Positions 45,792 to 55,227 of a stretch of 64,000 nucleotides of DNA are shown piece by piece (position 1 is the stretch's first letter; each line of letters opens with the position of its first letter). A program made the position numbers and the translations under genes. Source of the DNA: Niastella caeni (GTDB taxonomy: Bacteria > Bacteroidota > Bacteroidia > Chitinophagales > Chitinophagaceae); the NCBI RefSeq assembly GCF_004834005.1, contig NZ_STFF01000006.1, positions 248,001 through 312,000 of the forward strand. The letters are read 5' to 3'. The notes under the pieces were generated by a model. The model searched no databases. It was not told the origin of the DNA and saw only the letters and a list, made by a program, of their open reading frames with translations.

Positions 45792-46742
45792 ATGAAAACC
45801 GAGATAATTCAAACTTACAAACCGGGGGATGGATATTTATTTGATAAGATATTAAATCTCGACAAGGAAACGACAATTATATTCAGATCTAAATATAATG
45901 CACCATCCTTTTTTGACGTATTAAATAACGGGATTTTAGTGAATTCATTTGACTTATCAAAAATTGGAGGTTTTGACACATCCACCTATCAAAAGGGTTA
46001 TTTCAAAACAAAGAATGGTTTTGGCATTATTAATATGACAGAAGACTTGTTAATATGGGAAACAAACGATTTAGATAACCCTAAAACAGTAAAAGTTTCT
46101 AATCCTTTTCCCCCGGATGAGCATTTAAGAAAGTTATATGTCATTAAAACAACTTTTGATGAACACACGAATGAACTTATTTGTGGTATAAGTGATTATT
46201 TTTATTATAACTATCCACCACGATATATATCTAGTTTAATAATTGAAAAAACTTTTGCCGGGGCAAAATGGACTACCTTATTCGAACTTCCAAAACAAAA
46301 TTTTCCACGAACTGCATCTATTCAGTCAAATGAGACCATGGATTGGCTAAATATTAGGGAAATCTTTGTCAAAAACGCTGACATCTTCGTTCATTCAACA
46401 GGCGGCTTAAGTACAAGACTGAAAAGTGGTAATATGTTTGAATTTAGTATCGTTGCCAAATTTGACAATAAAAAAGAATGGGTAAAAAACTTTATCATTG
46501 AGGAAGGAATAGGAAATATAAATTCAACGAATGAATTATTCATCCTTCAACCAAAAACAAAAAAATCAAAACTTTATTTCTACAACACAACCGATTTCAC
46601 TATGAACTTTGAAATCGCCTTAACTTCCAAGCAAAATTTAGGAGAAGAAAAAAGCAATGAAATTTCTGCAGATATCATAGGAGACAGGTTCTATATTTTT
46701 AATCAGCGATTTCTAAATATATGCAGGCTAATAAATAAATGA
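45792..46742 (+). CDS. AT-rich orphan protein of unknown function
   Basis: 316 residues from the ATG at 45792 (MKTEIIQTYKPGDGYLFDKI). An upstream in-frame ATG at 45750 adds 14 residues of no clear use. No signal peptide. Beta-rich with regularly spaced aromatic segments, suggestive of a WD-like or propeller fold, but I recognise no family. The gene is visibly richer in A and T than its neighbours, a sign of acquisition from elsewhere. Flanked by the sigma operon and the lactonase-like gene, both transcribed leftward. Confidence 0.65.
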   Translation: MKTEIIQTYKPGDGYLFDKILNLDKETTIIFRSKYNAPSFFDVLNNGILVNSFDLSKIGGFDTSTYQKGYFKTKNGFGIINMTEDLLIWETNDLDNPKTVKVSNPFPPDEHLRKLYVIKTTFDEHTNELICGISDYFYYNYPPRYISSLIIEKTFAGAKWTTLFELPKQNFPRTASIQSNETMDWLNIREIFVKNADIFVHSTGGLSTRLKSGNMFEFSIVAKFDNKKEWVKNFIIEEGIGNINSTNELFILQPKTKKSKLYFYNTTDFTMNFEIALTSKQNLGEEKSNEISADIIGDRFYIFNQRFLNICRLINK

Positions 46743-46811
46743 TTAAAACCTCTATTCCGGGCGTAGCGTCTAATTCTTTGTGTAAGAAATAGTACTATGT
46801 TTCGCTATTTA

Positions 46812-47639
46812 CTATTTCACCCTGATCACTCCTTCCGTAATAACCGGGAATTTTGAGAAAGTGGCGGCGTCGTAACCAGGCATGATAAGCTTCTCATCCG
46901 TTACCAGCATATGCATTCTTTGCATAGCCTTTATATAACCATTTGCATCAAATGTGCTGAACGAGGGCGCCGGTGTTACAAAGTTTGAGTTATAATAGAT
47001 CCAAACATTGTCTGAAGCCAGGGCCATATTGCCAAGCCCTGTTTTTACCAATGCATATTGCGGAAGCGATGGTTTTCTTGAACCGGGAAATATTCTGATA
47101 TTTTGTATTATTTCTTTATTATACCCTTCAACTAACGTTACACGACCTGTTGCGTGTAATTCGACCATCTTGCGCACTTCTTTTCTATTGAATTCACTGT
47201 TTACACCGCCTTTTTGCCAGGCAGTTGTTGTGAAATAATTGTAATCTTCTTTCTGTACCCATACCTGTGCATTGGGAAACACATCGATACTATTCACATG
47301 CTCGAAATACGGGTAAGTTAGAATAATATCAGTAACCTCTTCCGGACGAAGCGTTAACTTTTGCAAAGTAGAGTCAGGCCGCAGATCATCTATCATATCA
47401 AAATCCCTGGCAGATTCAACGCTGTACAAATAACCTGCATCCATTAAGATGTTTTTTCCATTGCCTTTGATCAGCCAGATCATAAAATCAATGCTCACAC
47501 TATCTTTTGTCGTTGATGTAACAAGCGAGTCATGCACTAAAGATGAATATTTTAATGCATAAATTTCGTATGAGGCAGTTTGGGAAATGGCAAGGCAGGA
47601 AGTAAATAGACCAATTAGAATAAGATAAATTTTTTTCAT
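46812..47639 (-). CDS. Metallo-beta-lactamase-fold AHL-lactonase homologue lacking metal ligands
   Basis: 275 residues. Signal peptide at 1-20. The fold and landmarks follow the exported AHL-lactonase-like family: FMIWLIKGNGKNILMDAGYL, FPNAQVWVQKEDYNYF, LASDNVWIYYN and a closing FPVITEGVIRVK. The signature HxHxDH is replaced by YPYFEH (Tyr109, Tyr111, Glu113; only His114 is kept). The next ligand region reads PGSRKPSLPQ instead of a His-containing PGSxHTxxSQ, and the last ligand PGHD is PGYD (Tyr256). Asp210 in LASD remains. It is very likely unable to bind two zinc ions, so it may be a binding protein or a decaying paralogue. Leftward, monocistronic. Confidence 0.8.
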   Translation of the reverse strand: MKKIYLILIGLFTSCLAISQTASYEIYALKYSSLVHDSLVTSTTKDSVSIDFMIWLIKGNGKNILMDAGYLYSVESARDFDMIDDLRPDSTLQKLTLRPEEVTDIILTYPYFEHVNSIDVFPNAQVWVQKEDYNYFTTTAWQKGGVNSEFNRKEVRKMVELHATGRVTLVEGYNKEIIQNIRIFPGSRKPSLPQYALVKTGLGNMALASDNVWIYYNSNFVTPAPSFSTFDANGYIKAMQRMHMLVTDEKLIMPGYDAATFSKFPVITEGVIRVK

Positions 47640-47721
47640 AGTACTGATTAATTGCTATTTAAGGTTGGGGCCTTGCCCTGGTATTATTAGGAGAACAAAT
47701 GTACAAATTACATGTAACAAC

Positions 47722-47750
47722 CAAAAAAAGAGCCCCGACTTTGTCGGGGC
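47722..47750 (-). terminator. Rho-independent terminator of the GH51 gene
   Basis: The stem GCCCCGAC / GTCGGGGC has a three-base loop; on the minus strand it is followed by CTCTTTTTTT. It lies 65 bases after the end of the arabinofuranosidase gene. Confidence 0.9.
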
Positions 47751-47814
47751 CAATATTGCTTGAATCGTGCCAATTTAACGTTCGTGATCTATTTATTTAT
47801 TGTGTCATGAATAC

Positions 47815-49827
47815 TTATTTTTTTCCCTTGCCGGCAAATTTGGATTGTATTCGAATAACACTTAATGAATTGGCAGGCGCCTGATAAGTAAATGACTTGC
47901 TGACGGAAATGTTTGAGCTTTTCGGGGTTTTATTTTGCGCACCTTCACAACTGTTCTCAGCCATTGGATCACCGGTTAACACCGTAACACCCGCATTTGT
48001 ATTTACAGCACCCAGTCCTGCTAAATTTATTTTTGCAGGAACAACTACCGCATCTGTATTTACTATTTTGAGAATGATATCACCTGTTTTACTATCCTTT
48101 ACACAAGATGCTGCAAACGTCTTTGCCGTATCTGCTACAGGCGCGGAGATAACATCAGCATAATACGTGTCACCTTCATTGTTCGCAAACAGCTTTTGCA
48201 CATAATAATTTATCGTAGGACAAATTTGTGTACCGGTAAAATAGATCAGGTTGGGGTTCCATTGGGTATGTCCTTTACGCCCGAGCAAAGGTGCATAGGA
48301 AGAAAACATAACCACATCGCCATTGCGCTCCAATGAGGTCATGTACAATGCCTCGGCTAAGGCAGACCGCAGTGTGTTCTTTCGCTTTACATCATGCGCG
48401 GCATACTCGCCTACATATACTTTTGAAGCTGCGCGGTTATATTTATCATAACGTTTCAGGTTGTTGATAAACCATTCCGGTTTTTCATAATAGTGTTCAT
48501 CAACCATTTCAACCTTTACCTCATTGGCAAAATTCCAGCCCAGGTCATAATCTTCGCCAGAGTGGAAGGGGCCTGTTGTGCCAATAATAGTGATCTCGGG
48601 ATGTTTTGCGTATACAACGTCGTAGATCATTTTAAAGCGATCTTTGAATACCGGGGTAATTTTGTCTTCATTACCTATACCAATATACTCCAAGTGAAAT
48701 GGTTCGGGGTGACCAGCCGCGGCGCGTTTAGCTCCCCACGTTGTTGTAGCATCGCCGTTGGCATATTCTATCAGGTCCAGAATATCCTGGATATACGTTT
48801 TCATTTCTTCCAATGACAACCCTTTTTGTCCGGTACCGCCAATACGCCAGGTGCCGCCTGAATTTTGACAGCTTACTCCAGCCGCTACTACCGGCAATGG
48901 TTTGGCGCCTATATCTTCACAAAACTGGAAGTATTCAAAATAACCTAAGCCAACTGTTTGGTGATAACTCCAGATATTCCTTTGTCCCTTTCGTTGTTCA
49001 ACCGGCCCTACCGTGTTCTTCCATTGATATATATTGCCCAAACCATCGCCATGCACCAGGCAACCGCCGGGAAAACGCATGAATTTTGGTTGCAGATCGG
49101 CAATGGTTTGCGCCAGATCGGCACGCAATCCATTGGGCCTGTTCCTGAATGTCTTTTGCGGAAACAGGGAGATCATATCAATCGCTATTTTACATTTTGC
49201 CTTCGCTACGATCACCAGCATGGCGCTGTCGTCAGTTTGCGTAGCAGTTAAAGTAGCGGTATATTTTTTCCAGTCGCTGGATTGCGTATTGAAAGTGGCT
49301 TCGTTGGATAATTTATCTTTCTTGCCTTTCAGGTAAACAGTTAACGGAATGGCATTACCTGATAGCTGTTTTACAAATACCGAAAAATCATACGTTTCAC
49401 CGGCTTTTACAACAATGCCATCGAAACCGGTATTGGTTAAACCTACACCTTCCCTACCCTCATCTTCAACATTCAGCACTACATAATGCGGATTATTTTC
49501 ATGCACCGGTGTACTGGTTTCTACGGAAATGGTGCCATAACCAAAACCTTCGGTAGTATATTGCCAGGCAGTTAATGGGTGCCAGTCGCGCCGGTCGCTG
49601 GCGCTGTATTCAAATGAACGGTTCTGAATTAATTCGGCATACAAACCGCCATCTGCAGCATAGTTAATGTCTTCAAAGAAAATACCAAAGAGGTTGGGAC
49701 TGATGGCTTTGCTACCGGCGGGCGCTTTTTGTTTCACCAATTTTTGGTTCATTTGGGCCTGAAGGGCCATTCCCAAGCACCCAAAAACAGCCACAAAAAA
49801 GCAGACAAATTTTTTCATACTAAGCAA
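47815..49827 (-). CDS. GH51 alpha-L-arabinofuranosidase
   Basis: 670 residues; releases terminal arabinofuranosyl groups from arabinan or arabinoxylan fragments. Signal peptide ends near ALQAQ (residue 25); Met4 is an equally good start. ISPNLFGIFFEDINYAADGG begins the enzyme. Residues ~85-225 hold a CBM4/9-like jelly roll before the barrel. Acid/base Glu387 is in YIGIGNED and the probable nucleophile Glu474 in VYVGEYAAH. A C-terminal beta domain ends in a Lys-rich tail. Exported. The 49.8-50.05 kb spacer separates it from the M16 peptidase gene, which has its own terminator; single-gene unit. Confidence 0.93.
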   Translation of the reverse strand: MLSMKKFVCFFVAVFGCLGMALQAQMNQKLVKQKAPAGSKAISPNLFGIFFEDINYAADGGLYAELIQNRSFEYSASDRRDWHPLTAWQYTTEGFGYGTISVETSTPVHENNPHYVVLNVEDEGREGVGLTNTGFDGIVVKAGETYDFSVFVKQLSGNAIPLTVYLKGKKDKLSNEATFNTQSSDWKKYTATLTATQTDDSAMLVIVAKAKCKIAIDMISLFPQKTFRNRPNGLRADLAQTIADLQPKFMRFPGGCLVHGDGLGNIYQWKNTVGPVEQRKGQRNIWSYHQTVGLGYFEYFQFCEDIGAKPLPVVAAGVSCQNSGGTWRIGGTGQKGLSLEEMKTYIQDILDLIEYANGDATTTWGAKRAAAGHPEPFHLEYIGIGNEDKITPVFKDRFKMIYDVVYAKHPEITIIGTTGPFHSGEDYDLGWNFANEVKVEMVDEHYYEKPEWFINNLKRYDKYNRAASKVYVGEYAAHDVKRKNTLRSALAEALYMTSLERNGDVVMFSSYAPLLGRKGHTQWNPNLIYFTGTQICPTINYYVQKLFANNEGDTYYADVISAPVADTAKTFAASCVKDSKTGDIILKIVNTDAVVVPAKINLAGLGAVNTNAGVTVLTGDPMAENSCEGAQNKTPKSSNISVSKSFTYQAPANSLSVIRIQSKFAGKGKK

Positions 49828-49981
49828 GTGTTGGTTTTAATCGTAAAATTGACACTAAAAGTAAGAAATTTCTGACTTATTGATTTCGGGTTCTTGAGAT
49901 TTGCAAATTTTGAATTTTGTGACCGAGTATGAGACCTAAAATTGAAGAAATCACAAAATATCTACATCCCAAAATCAGCAA

Positions 49982-50030
49982 TAAAAAAACCCGGCACATC
50001 AAAGCACTCTATGCTTCAATTTGCCGGGTT
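49982..50030 (-). terminator. Rho-independent terminator of the M16 peptidase gene
   Basis: The stem AACCCGGCA / TGCCGGGTT carries a 25-base partly paired loop; on the minus strand it is followed by TTTTTTAT. It lies 20 bases after the peptidase stop. Confidence 0.8.
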
Positions 50031-50049
50031 ATAAATTCATTTATACAAA

Positions 50050-52989
50050 TCAATACCCAAACAACTCTTCCAGGCCAACCTGCTTAACTTCGCCGATCGT
50101 TTTCAGCTCATCGAGCTTTATTTTTTTGTCGGAAGCCACTACACAATAGGTATAAGGCTTACCGCTGATCTGACTCTTGTGCATGTCCTGAATATCCTGC
50201 AACCTGAGCGCAGCCAATGCGGCATATTCATCTTTGCGGAAATCGCCTTTCCAACCTTTTTGCCGGGCCGACAAATAAGAAGCAATTATACCTTCTTTGG
50301 TTATACGCTGTGTTTCCAGGTCTTTTTTAAATCCTGTTCTTGCCAGCTCGAACCGTTGTTCTGAAACAGGCAGTTCAGTCAATAATTCATTCATGCCTTT
50401 GATAGCCTCGTTCATTTTATCGGCCTGGCAACCTACATACGCCATCATATAGAATGGGTATTCTTTCTTTGAAGGCGTATTATAATAAGCATAAGTTGAA
50501 TAAGCCAGCGCTTTTGACTCCCGAATGGTTTGGAAAACAACCGACCCCATACCACCGCCAAAATAATTGTTAAACACACTCACTACAGCTTCTTTGCTCG
50601 CATCATAAGGCAAATCATTTCTTACCCAGCAGATCTCGCTTTGCACCATATCGTAATTGGTAAATAACAATTGAGTGGCAGATTGAACCACAGGCGCGAA
50701 ATTCGCCTTTTCAGGATATTCTGTAAAGGAAGCCGGCAAGGGATGCAGCTTCGCAACGGTTGTTTTAAAAGCATCAGCGCCCAGCGGACCATAATACATG
50801 ATGCGGTGTTTATACTGCATCAGGCTGTGCAGAATATTCACCAGGTCTTCGGCTTTCAACTGGTTTATTTCAGCATCGGTAAGCACTGAATTAAACGGAT
50901 TTTTTGCACCATACCGCGCATAGGACACCAACCCCGACATGATGCTCTGCTTGTCGGCTTTGGCGTTGGCCCGGGCTTTCATCAACCGCGACTTCAGGGC
51001 AGTTAACGCCGCTTCATCAGGCTTGCAATTGGCCAGTATTTCTTCAAACAAACCAGCCGCTTTTTCAAAATTCTCCTGCAAGCCATTGATGGTAACCGTC
51101 GTTACTTCAGCGGTAGCGCTGATGTTGAAATTACAAGCAATATTGTAAAACGATTTGCTGATCTCTTCTGCAGTATATTTATCCGTACTTAAAAATTGCA
51201 GGTACTGTGCAGCCAGCGGCAACAATTTATTATTCCATGTACCCATATCAAACTGATAGTACAAGCTAAACAGTTCGTTCGATTTGTTCTGCACATACAA
51301 TACATCAGCAATACCAGTTTTGGCAAGGGTGATATCTTTATCGTAATCCAGCCACAGCGGTTGAATATCTGCCACAGGCATCGCCTCCATCTTTTTTAAA
51401 TAGTCAGACGATTTGCCGGCATTCGTTTCAATAGGGGTGATCGGTGGTTTTTCTACCTTTACAATATTCTTATCCTCCCCTTTTCTTTTATAGACCAGTA
51501 CATAATTATTGTCACCGAGGTATTTATTAACGGTTGCTACCAGTTCAGCTTTGGTGATCTTCGCCATATCATCAAGGTACGATACATCTTTATTCCAAAG
51601 CGTGCAACGGTTCTTAATAAATTCATTCATTAACAGTTGTGCGCTACTGGTGTTATTATCGAGCATTTGCAACATCGATAATTTCTCATTGGCTACAATA
51701 GCCCTGATCAAAGTTTCATCAAAATCGCCTTTTTTCAATAATGCCAGTTGGCCAATCAACAGGTCTTTTACTTCTTCCAGCTTTTGTCCCTGCTTGGGAG
51801 AACCGAGCATCATGAAAATGCCATAATCTTTATACTGCTGTAAACCGGCTTGTGTGCCCTGTGCTTTTTGTTGTTTGTTCAGGTTCAGATCGAACAAACC
51901 GGCTTTACCATTCGACAATATGGAAGAAGCGAGGTCAAGCACCATGGCATCGTGCGTTTTGGCAGCAGGCGTACGGAAACAGATACGCATGTTTTCAGCA
52001 GAAGGCCCAAAAATTTCTTTTATAACCGGCGCGGAGATCGGTTTCTCAGGCGCGCATTGATATTCCTGAACCGGTTTGCTTTGCATGTAGGCAAATGCCT
52101 GTTCCACTTTTTTGATCATTACGTCCGGATCAAAATCACCGGCCAGTATTATACCCATGTTATTGGGCACATAATATTTATTGTAATAATTCCTGATAGC
52201 AACCAGGGAAGGATTCTTCAAGTGTTCAATGGTGCCAATGGTTGTTTGCTGCCCGTAATTATGTGTAGGGAACAAACCAGCCATCATATTTTCCTGCACT
52301 TTGGCGCCATCATTATCCAGCCACCGGTTCTTTTCTTCGTAAACTGCTTCCAGCTCGGTATGAAACAAGCGGAGGATCGGTTTTCGAAAACGTTCTGCCT
52401 GGATCGCCAGAAATTTATCAACCGCGTTGGAAGGAATATCTTCCTCATACACCGTTTCTTCAACCCAGGTATGCGCATTGGTTTTTTGCGAACCAATATT
52501 GCTCATCAACTTATCATATTCATTGGCAATGGCAAAGCGGGATGCAATACCGGAAATGCTATCAATGGTTTTGTAGATGGCTTTACGTTTTTCTACATCT
52601 TTGGTAGCGCCGTATTGCTCATATAAAGCATCGATCTTATCTAAATAAGGTTTTTCTTTTGCCCAATCGAGCGAACCATACTTGTCGGTGCCTTTAAACA
52701 GCAGGTGTTCCAGGTAATGGGCCAGGCCGGTATGATCTTTAGGATCGTTGTTGCTGCCGGTACGAACCGCCATGCGATAAGTTATTCGAGGTTCCTTGTG
52801 GTTAACGGTTAAAATAACAGACAAGCCGTTTTTCAACGTATAGAACCTTGCCTGTAAAGGATCATTGGTTACATATTTATACGTGTAACCACCAGCAGTT
52901 GCCTGTTTCCACTGGTACTTGTTCTGTGCATTGCTTTCGTAGGCTACCGAAAGGAGCAGTAAGAGAGAAATAACCTTGTTAAATTGCAT
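50050..52989 (-). CDS. Exported M16 family (pitrilysin/insulinase-type) zinc peptidase
   Basis: 979 residues. Signal peptide at ~1-21. Two M16 units in one chain. The first has the inverted zinc motif HYLEH (His91, Glu94, His95) in GLAHYLEHLLFKGT, with the downstream glutamate in TELEAVYEEKNR. The second (from ~520) has lost the motif, as usual. The landmark GGGMGSVVFQTIRESKALAYSTYAYY near residues 805-830 forms the substrate-binding loop. Probably a periplasmic oligopeptidase. Monocistronic, with its own terminator. Confidence 0.93.
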   Translation of the reverse strand: MQFNKVISLLLLLSVAYESNAQNKYQWKQATAGGYTYKYVTNDPLQARFYTLKNGLSVILTVNHKEPRITYRMAVRTGSNNDPKDHTGLAHYLEHLLFKGTDKYGSLDWAKEKPYLDKIDALYEQYGATKDVEKRKAIYKTIDSISGIASRFAIANEYDKLMSNIGSQKTNAHTWVEETVYEEDIPSNAVDKFLAIQAERFRKPILRLFHTELEAVYEEKNRWLDNDGAKVQENMMAGLFPTHNYGQQTTIGTIEHLKNPSLVAIRNYYNKYYVPNNMGIILAGDFDPDVMIKKVEQAFAYMQSKPVQEYQCAPEKPISAPVIKEIFGPSAENMRICFRTPAAKTHDAMVLDLASSILSNGKAGLFDLNLNKQQKAQGTQAGLQQYKDYGIFMMLGSPKQGQKLEEVKDLLIGQLALLKKGDFDETLIRAIVANEKLSMLQMLDNNTSSAQLLMNEFIKNRCTLWNKDVSYLDDMAKITKAELVATVNKYLGDNNYVLVYKRKGEDKNIVKVEKPPITPIETNAGKSSDYLKKMEAMPVADIQPLWLDYDKDITLAKTGIADVLYVQNKSNELFSLYYQFDMGTWNNKLLPLAAQYLQFLSTDKYTAEEISKSFYNIACNFNISATAEVTTVTINGLQENFEKAAGLFEEILANCKPDEAALTALKSRLMKARANAKADKQSIMSGLVSYARYGAKNPFNSVLTDAEINQLKAEDLVNILHSLMQYKHRIMYYGPLGADAFKTTVAKLHPLPASFTEYPEKANFAPVVQSATQLLFTNYDMVQSEICWVRNDLPYDASKEAVVSVFNNYFGGGMGSVVFQTIRESKALAYSTYAYYNTPSKKEYPFYMMAYVGCQADKMNEAIKGMNELLTELPVSEQRFELARTGFKKDLETQRITKEGIIASYLSARQKGWKGDFRKDEYAALAALRLQDIQDMHKSQISGKPYTYCVVASDKKIKLDELKTIGEVKQVGLEELFGY

Positions 52990-53195
52990 AATAATACTTT
53001 GGTTTACTTCATTTGGTTAAGCTGACATTGAGCGCAATCATGTAGCAAGAAGCAGGCCCCAAGGGTCAGCAGGTTGAACAATAATTTGAGACTAACTATA
53101 AAGACGCCTCCCGACCGCAATGTATTAGCTGGGGACAACATTTTTTTCCGGGAAACTGTATAACTGGTTTATATCACAGACGAACGGTTGAGGTA

Positions 53196-53243
53196 GGCGT
53201 GACATGGTCCTGAGCGGAGCCGAAGGAGAAACCGTGCCACGCT
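53196..53243. repeat. Dispersed hairpin element with GAGCGGAGCCGAAGGA core
   Basis: The outer arms GGCGTGACATGGT and ACCGTGCCACGCT are imperfectly complementary. The core TCCTGAGCGGAGCCGAAGGA resembles a dispersed sequence I know from many bacterial genomes. It shares AACCGTGCCACGC with the terminator at 11375-11410. Confidence 0.65.
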
Positions 53244-53246
53244 TAA

Positions 53247-53274
53247 TTAAAAAAAGCGACCCCGGAGGGCCGCT
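53247..53274 (-). terminator. Rho-independent terminator of the CBM9-like gene
   Basis: On the minus strand AGCGGCCC / GGGTCGCT (one G-U pair) forms a stem with a short loop followed by TTTTTTTAATT. It lies 23 bases after the stop at 53297. Confidence 0.85.
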
Positions 53275-53296
53275 TCTTCTTTACTTGTTCTAATGC

Positions 53297-54820
53297 TTAT
53301 ACCAGCAAGGTTAAATTGCGATGGTAAGTTGAATGGCCGATATAACCATAGCCATTGGTTGTGCGGGCCCAGGCCTGCACAATAAAGCTGTAGGCGCATT
53401 GTATGGGCGGCCTCCAGGCTGCGGGTACCGTAGGCACAGCAAAATTTTGCACCCCGGCCCAGATATTTCCCGGCGGAACGGCGGTTTCATACGCCTGGCT
53501 GTAAATGGCCACCGCCTGGTTCTCACCATATGTTGCGCTAAAGCTCCAGGCACGCAGGTTGCCTTCGGGATCATTGGCGGTTACATTAAAGCTCAATCCA
53601 TCTGCACCCGGACCAATCTTTTCAATTGCACAAGCAGTTACTTCTACAGCGCCATGCTTAATGCTATTGATATTTACATTAGGCACATTGTTATCGATAA
53701 ACAACGACAATACCTGCGGAGCAGAAGCTACGGGTGTTACGCCATCCGATTTGAAGAATTCAACTTTAAATTTATGCAAACCGGTATCCATGCCTAAAGT
53801 GGAGAATTGTATCAACAGTTCATCGATCGAATACTCTTCTGCCGGATTGAAAAGCGTATACTGTTTATTGATATCGGCTGAAAAAGCTTGCGGTACATAG
53901 TTGGCGCCGTTCCAACGGTAATTGGTCCACGCCGACACCAGTGGCAGGAAGGTTGCACTACCAGGCACTGCATGTAAGATGCGGTATTTATTCGCGCCCA
54001 AACCAATAAGTGATGTAATATTTACTTTGTTAGCGATAAAATTCAACACCCCGCCGAAAGCTGCATTGTGCGCTTCTACAAAATAACCAGCCGTTGTGGT
54101 AGCTCTGCCCGTTACTGGCGACAATACAGTAGCAGATGTAGGAATGAGCCCAACCGTACCAATGATAGCGCCCAGCAATGCCGGACTGGGCGCCGGTTTG
54201 CGAGCGAAGTATAACTTGGTGAGATTAGAGAAATTCTGATAGAAGTTCACAGGAAAATCTATTGTTAGGGCGGGGTTGGAAGATTTCACCCTGAAGCCAA
54301 AATATGTGTAGGGTAATCCGAATAATGAAAAAAGGCTGGCGTTTATTTCGGTCAACGCAATTTTGAATTTCCAGATGCGGTGCGGAATGGCCGATTTTGG
54401 CGACGGGCCAAACTCAACGCGGCTCTTTGACTCGGGTGGTTCTGAAATGCCAGTCCACACACCGGGCCCCAGGTATTTTTGAATACCCATTTTATTGGGA
54501 AAACCGGGATACAGGCCATAGTTTACATCTTTGTTAGCGGAAATGCTCTTGTTCTCATCTACATCAAAACTAAGCCAGTAATAGTCATTGGTACCAAAGT
54601 CGTTGCCGGTATCGGCCACTACATCGAGGGCCAGGTACAGGAATTTCGCATCATTTTTAGCGAATACCCAGCCATTGGGGAACTGAAATTCACCGGCGCC
54701 ATTCCAGGCGCTGTCCATAATAGACGTAGTGGGATCAATAGGCGATTCAGACCACTTACTAAATAATGCTGTAGCAGCGGTAAAAATAGGCGGTAAGGAG
54801 ATACTCTCTTCTGTTAGCAT
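53297..54820 (-). CDS. Unidentified protein with N-terminal CBM9-like domain, no signal peptide
   Basis: 507 residues. Residues ~15-215 look like a CBM9/DOMON-type beta sandwich (GEFQFPNGWVFAKNDAKFLY, DYYWLSFDVDENKSISANKD, HRIWKFKIALTEIN). The rest is beta-rich and Ig-like (VNINSIKHGAVEVTACAIEK, FNVTANDPEGNLRAWSFSAT). The N-terminus MLTEESISLPPIFTAATALF is not a signal peptide and no sorting domain is present, which is odd for a carbohydrate-binding protein. I know no function. Monocistronic with its own terminator. Confidence 0.75.
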   Translation of the reverse strand: MLTEESISLPPIFTAATALFSKWSESPIDPTTSIMDSAWNGAGEFQFPNGWVFAKNDAKFLYLALDVVADTGNDFGTNDYYWLSFDVDENKSISANKDVNYGLYPGFPNKMGIQKYLGPGVWTGISEPPESKSRVEFGPSPKSAIPHRIWKFKIALTEINASLFSLFGLPYTYFGFRVKSSNPALTIDFPVNFYQNFSNLTKLYFARKPAPSPALLGAIIGTVGLIPTSATVLSPVTGRATTTAGYFVEAHNAAFGGVLNFIANKVNITSLIGLGANKYRILHAVPGSATFLPLVSAWTNYRWNGANYVPQAFSADINKQYTLFNPAEEYSIDELLIQFSTLGMDTGLHKFKVEFFKSDGVTPVASAPQVLSLFIDNNVPNVNINSIKHGAVEVTACAIEKIGPGADGLSFNVTANDPEGNLRAWSFSATYGENQAVAIYSQAYETAVPPGNIWAGVQNFAVPTVPAAWRPPIQCAYSFIVQAWARTTNGYGYIGHSTYHRNLTLLV

Positions 54821-55227
54821 AATGGTGAGATTTAATGTTGGTTATTGACAATAATGGTTCAACAAGCATGGTAGCAAGTCATGCAACTGTTTTACATACA
54901 TGGTTGGTTTTATTCCCGGGAAGAAGGGTTAACCGAATTAGGCTACTAATAGGAATGCCATAACCAGAGAGAGATTACATACGTGGGTAAAACAAAGGTT
55001 CTTAATTATGATGAACCACGAACCCGTACTAACACCTGAAAACAAAACGTAATACTACGGGAAAATACTGGAAGAATAGAAGCTGCACAAGTTTTATGAT
55101 CCTGGTCATGTTTTGGAATGGTTGTTGGCTTACCAGGACGATTCCTATTATCACACTATTATCTTTGAAAAAAGTGTTAGCTATTACATAAGGCTCATCT
55201 TTACACATTACATCCTAAGAACATTGA
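54821..55227. other. Intergenic region with possible coding debris
   Basis: About 400 bases. A rightward open stretch without a start (55081-55234, with LHKFYDPGHVLEWLLAYQDD) may be the remains of a small gene ahead of the truncated HTH gene. I see no other feature. Confidence 0.35.
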
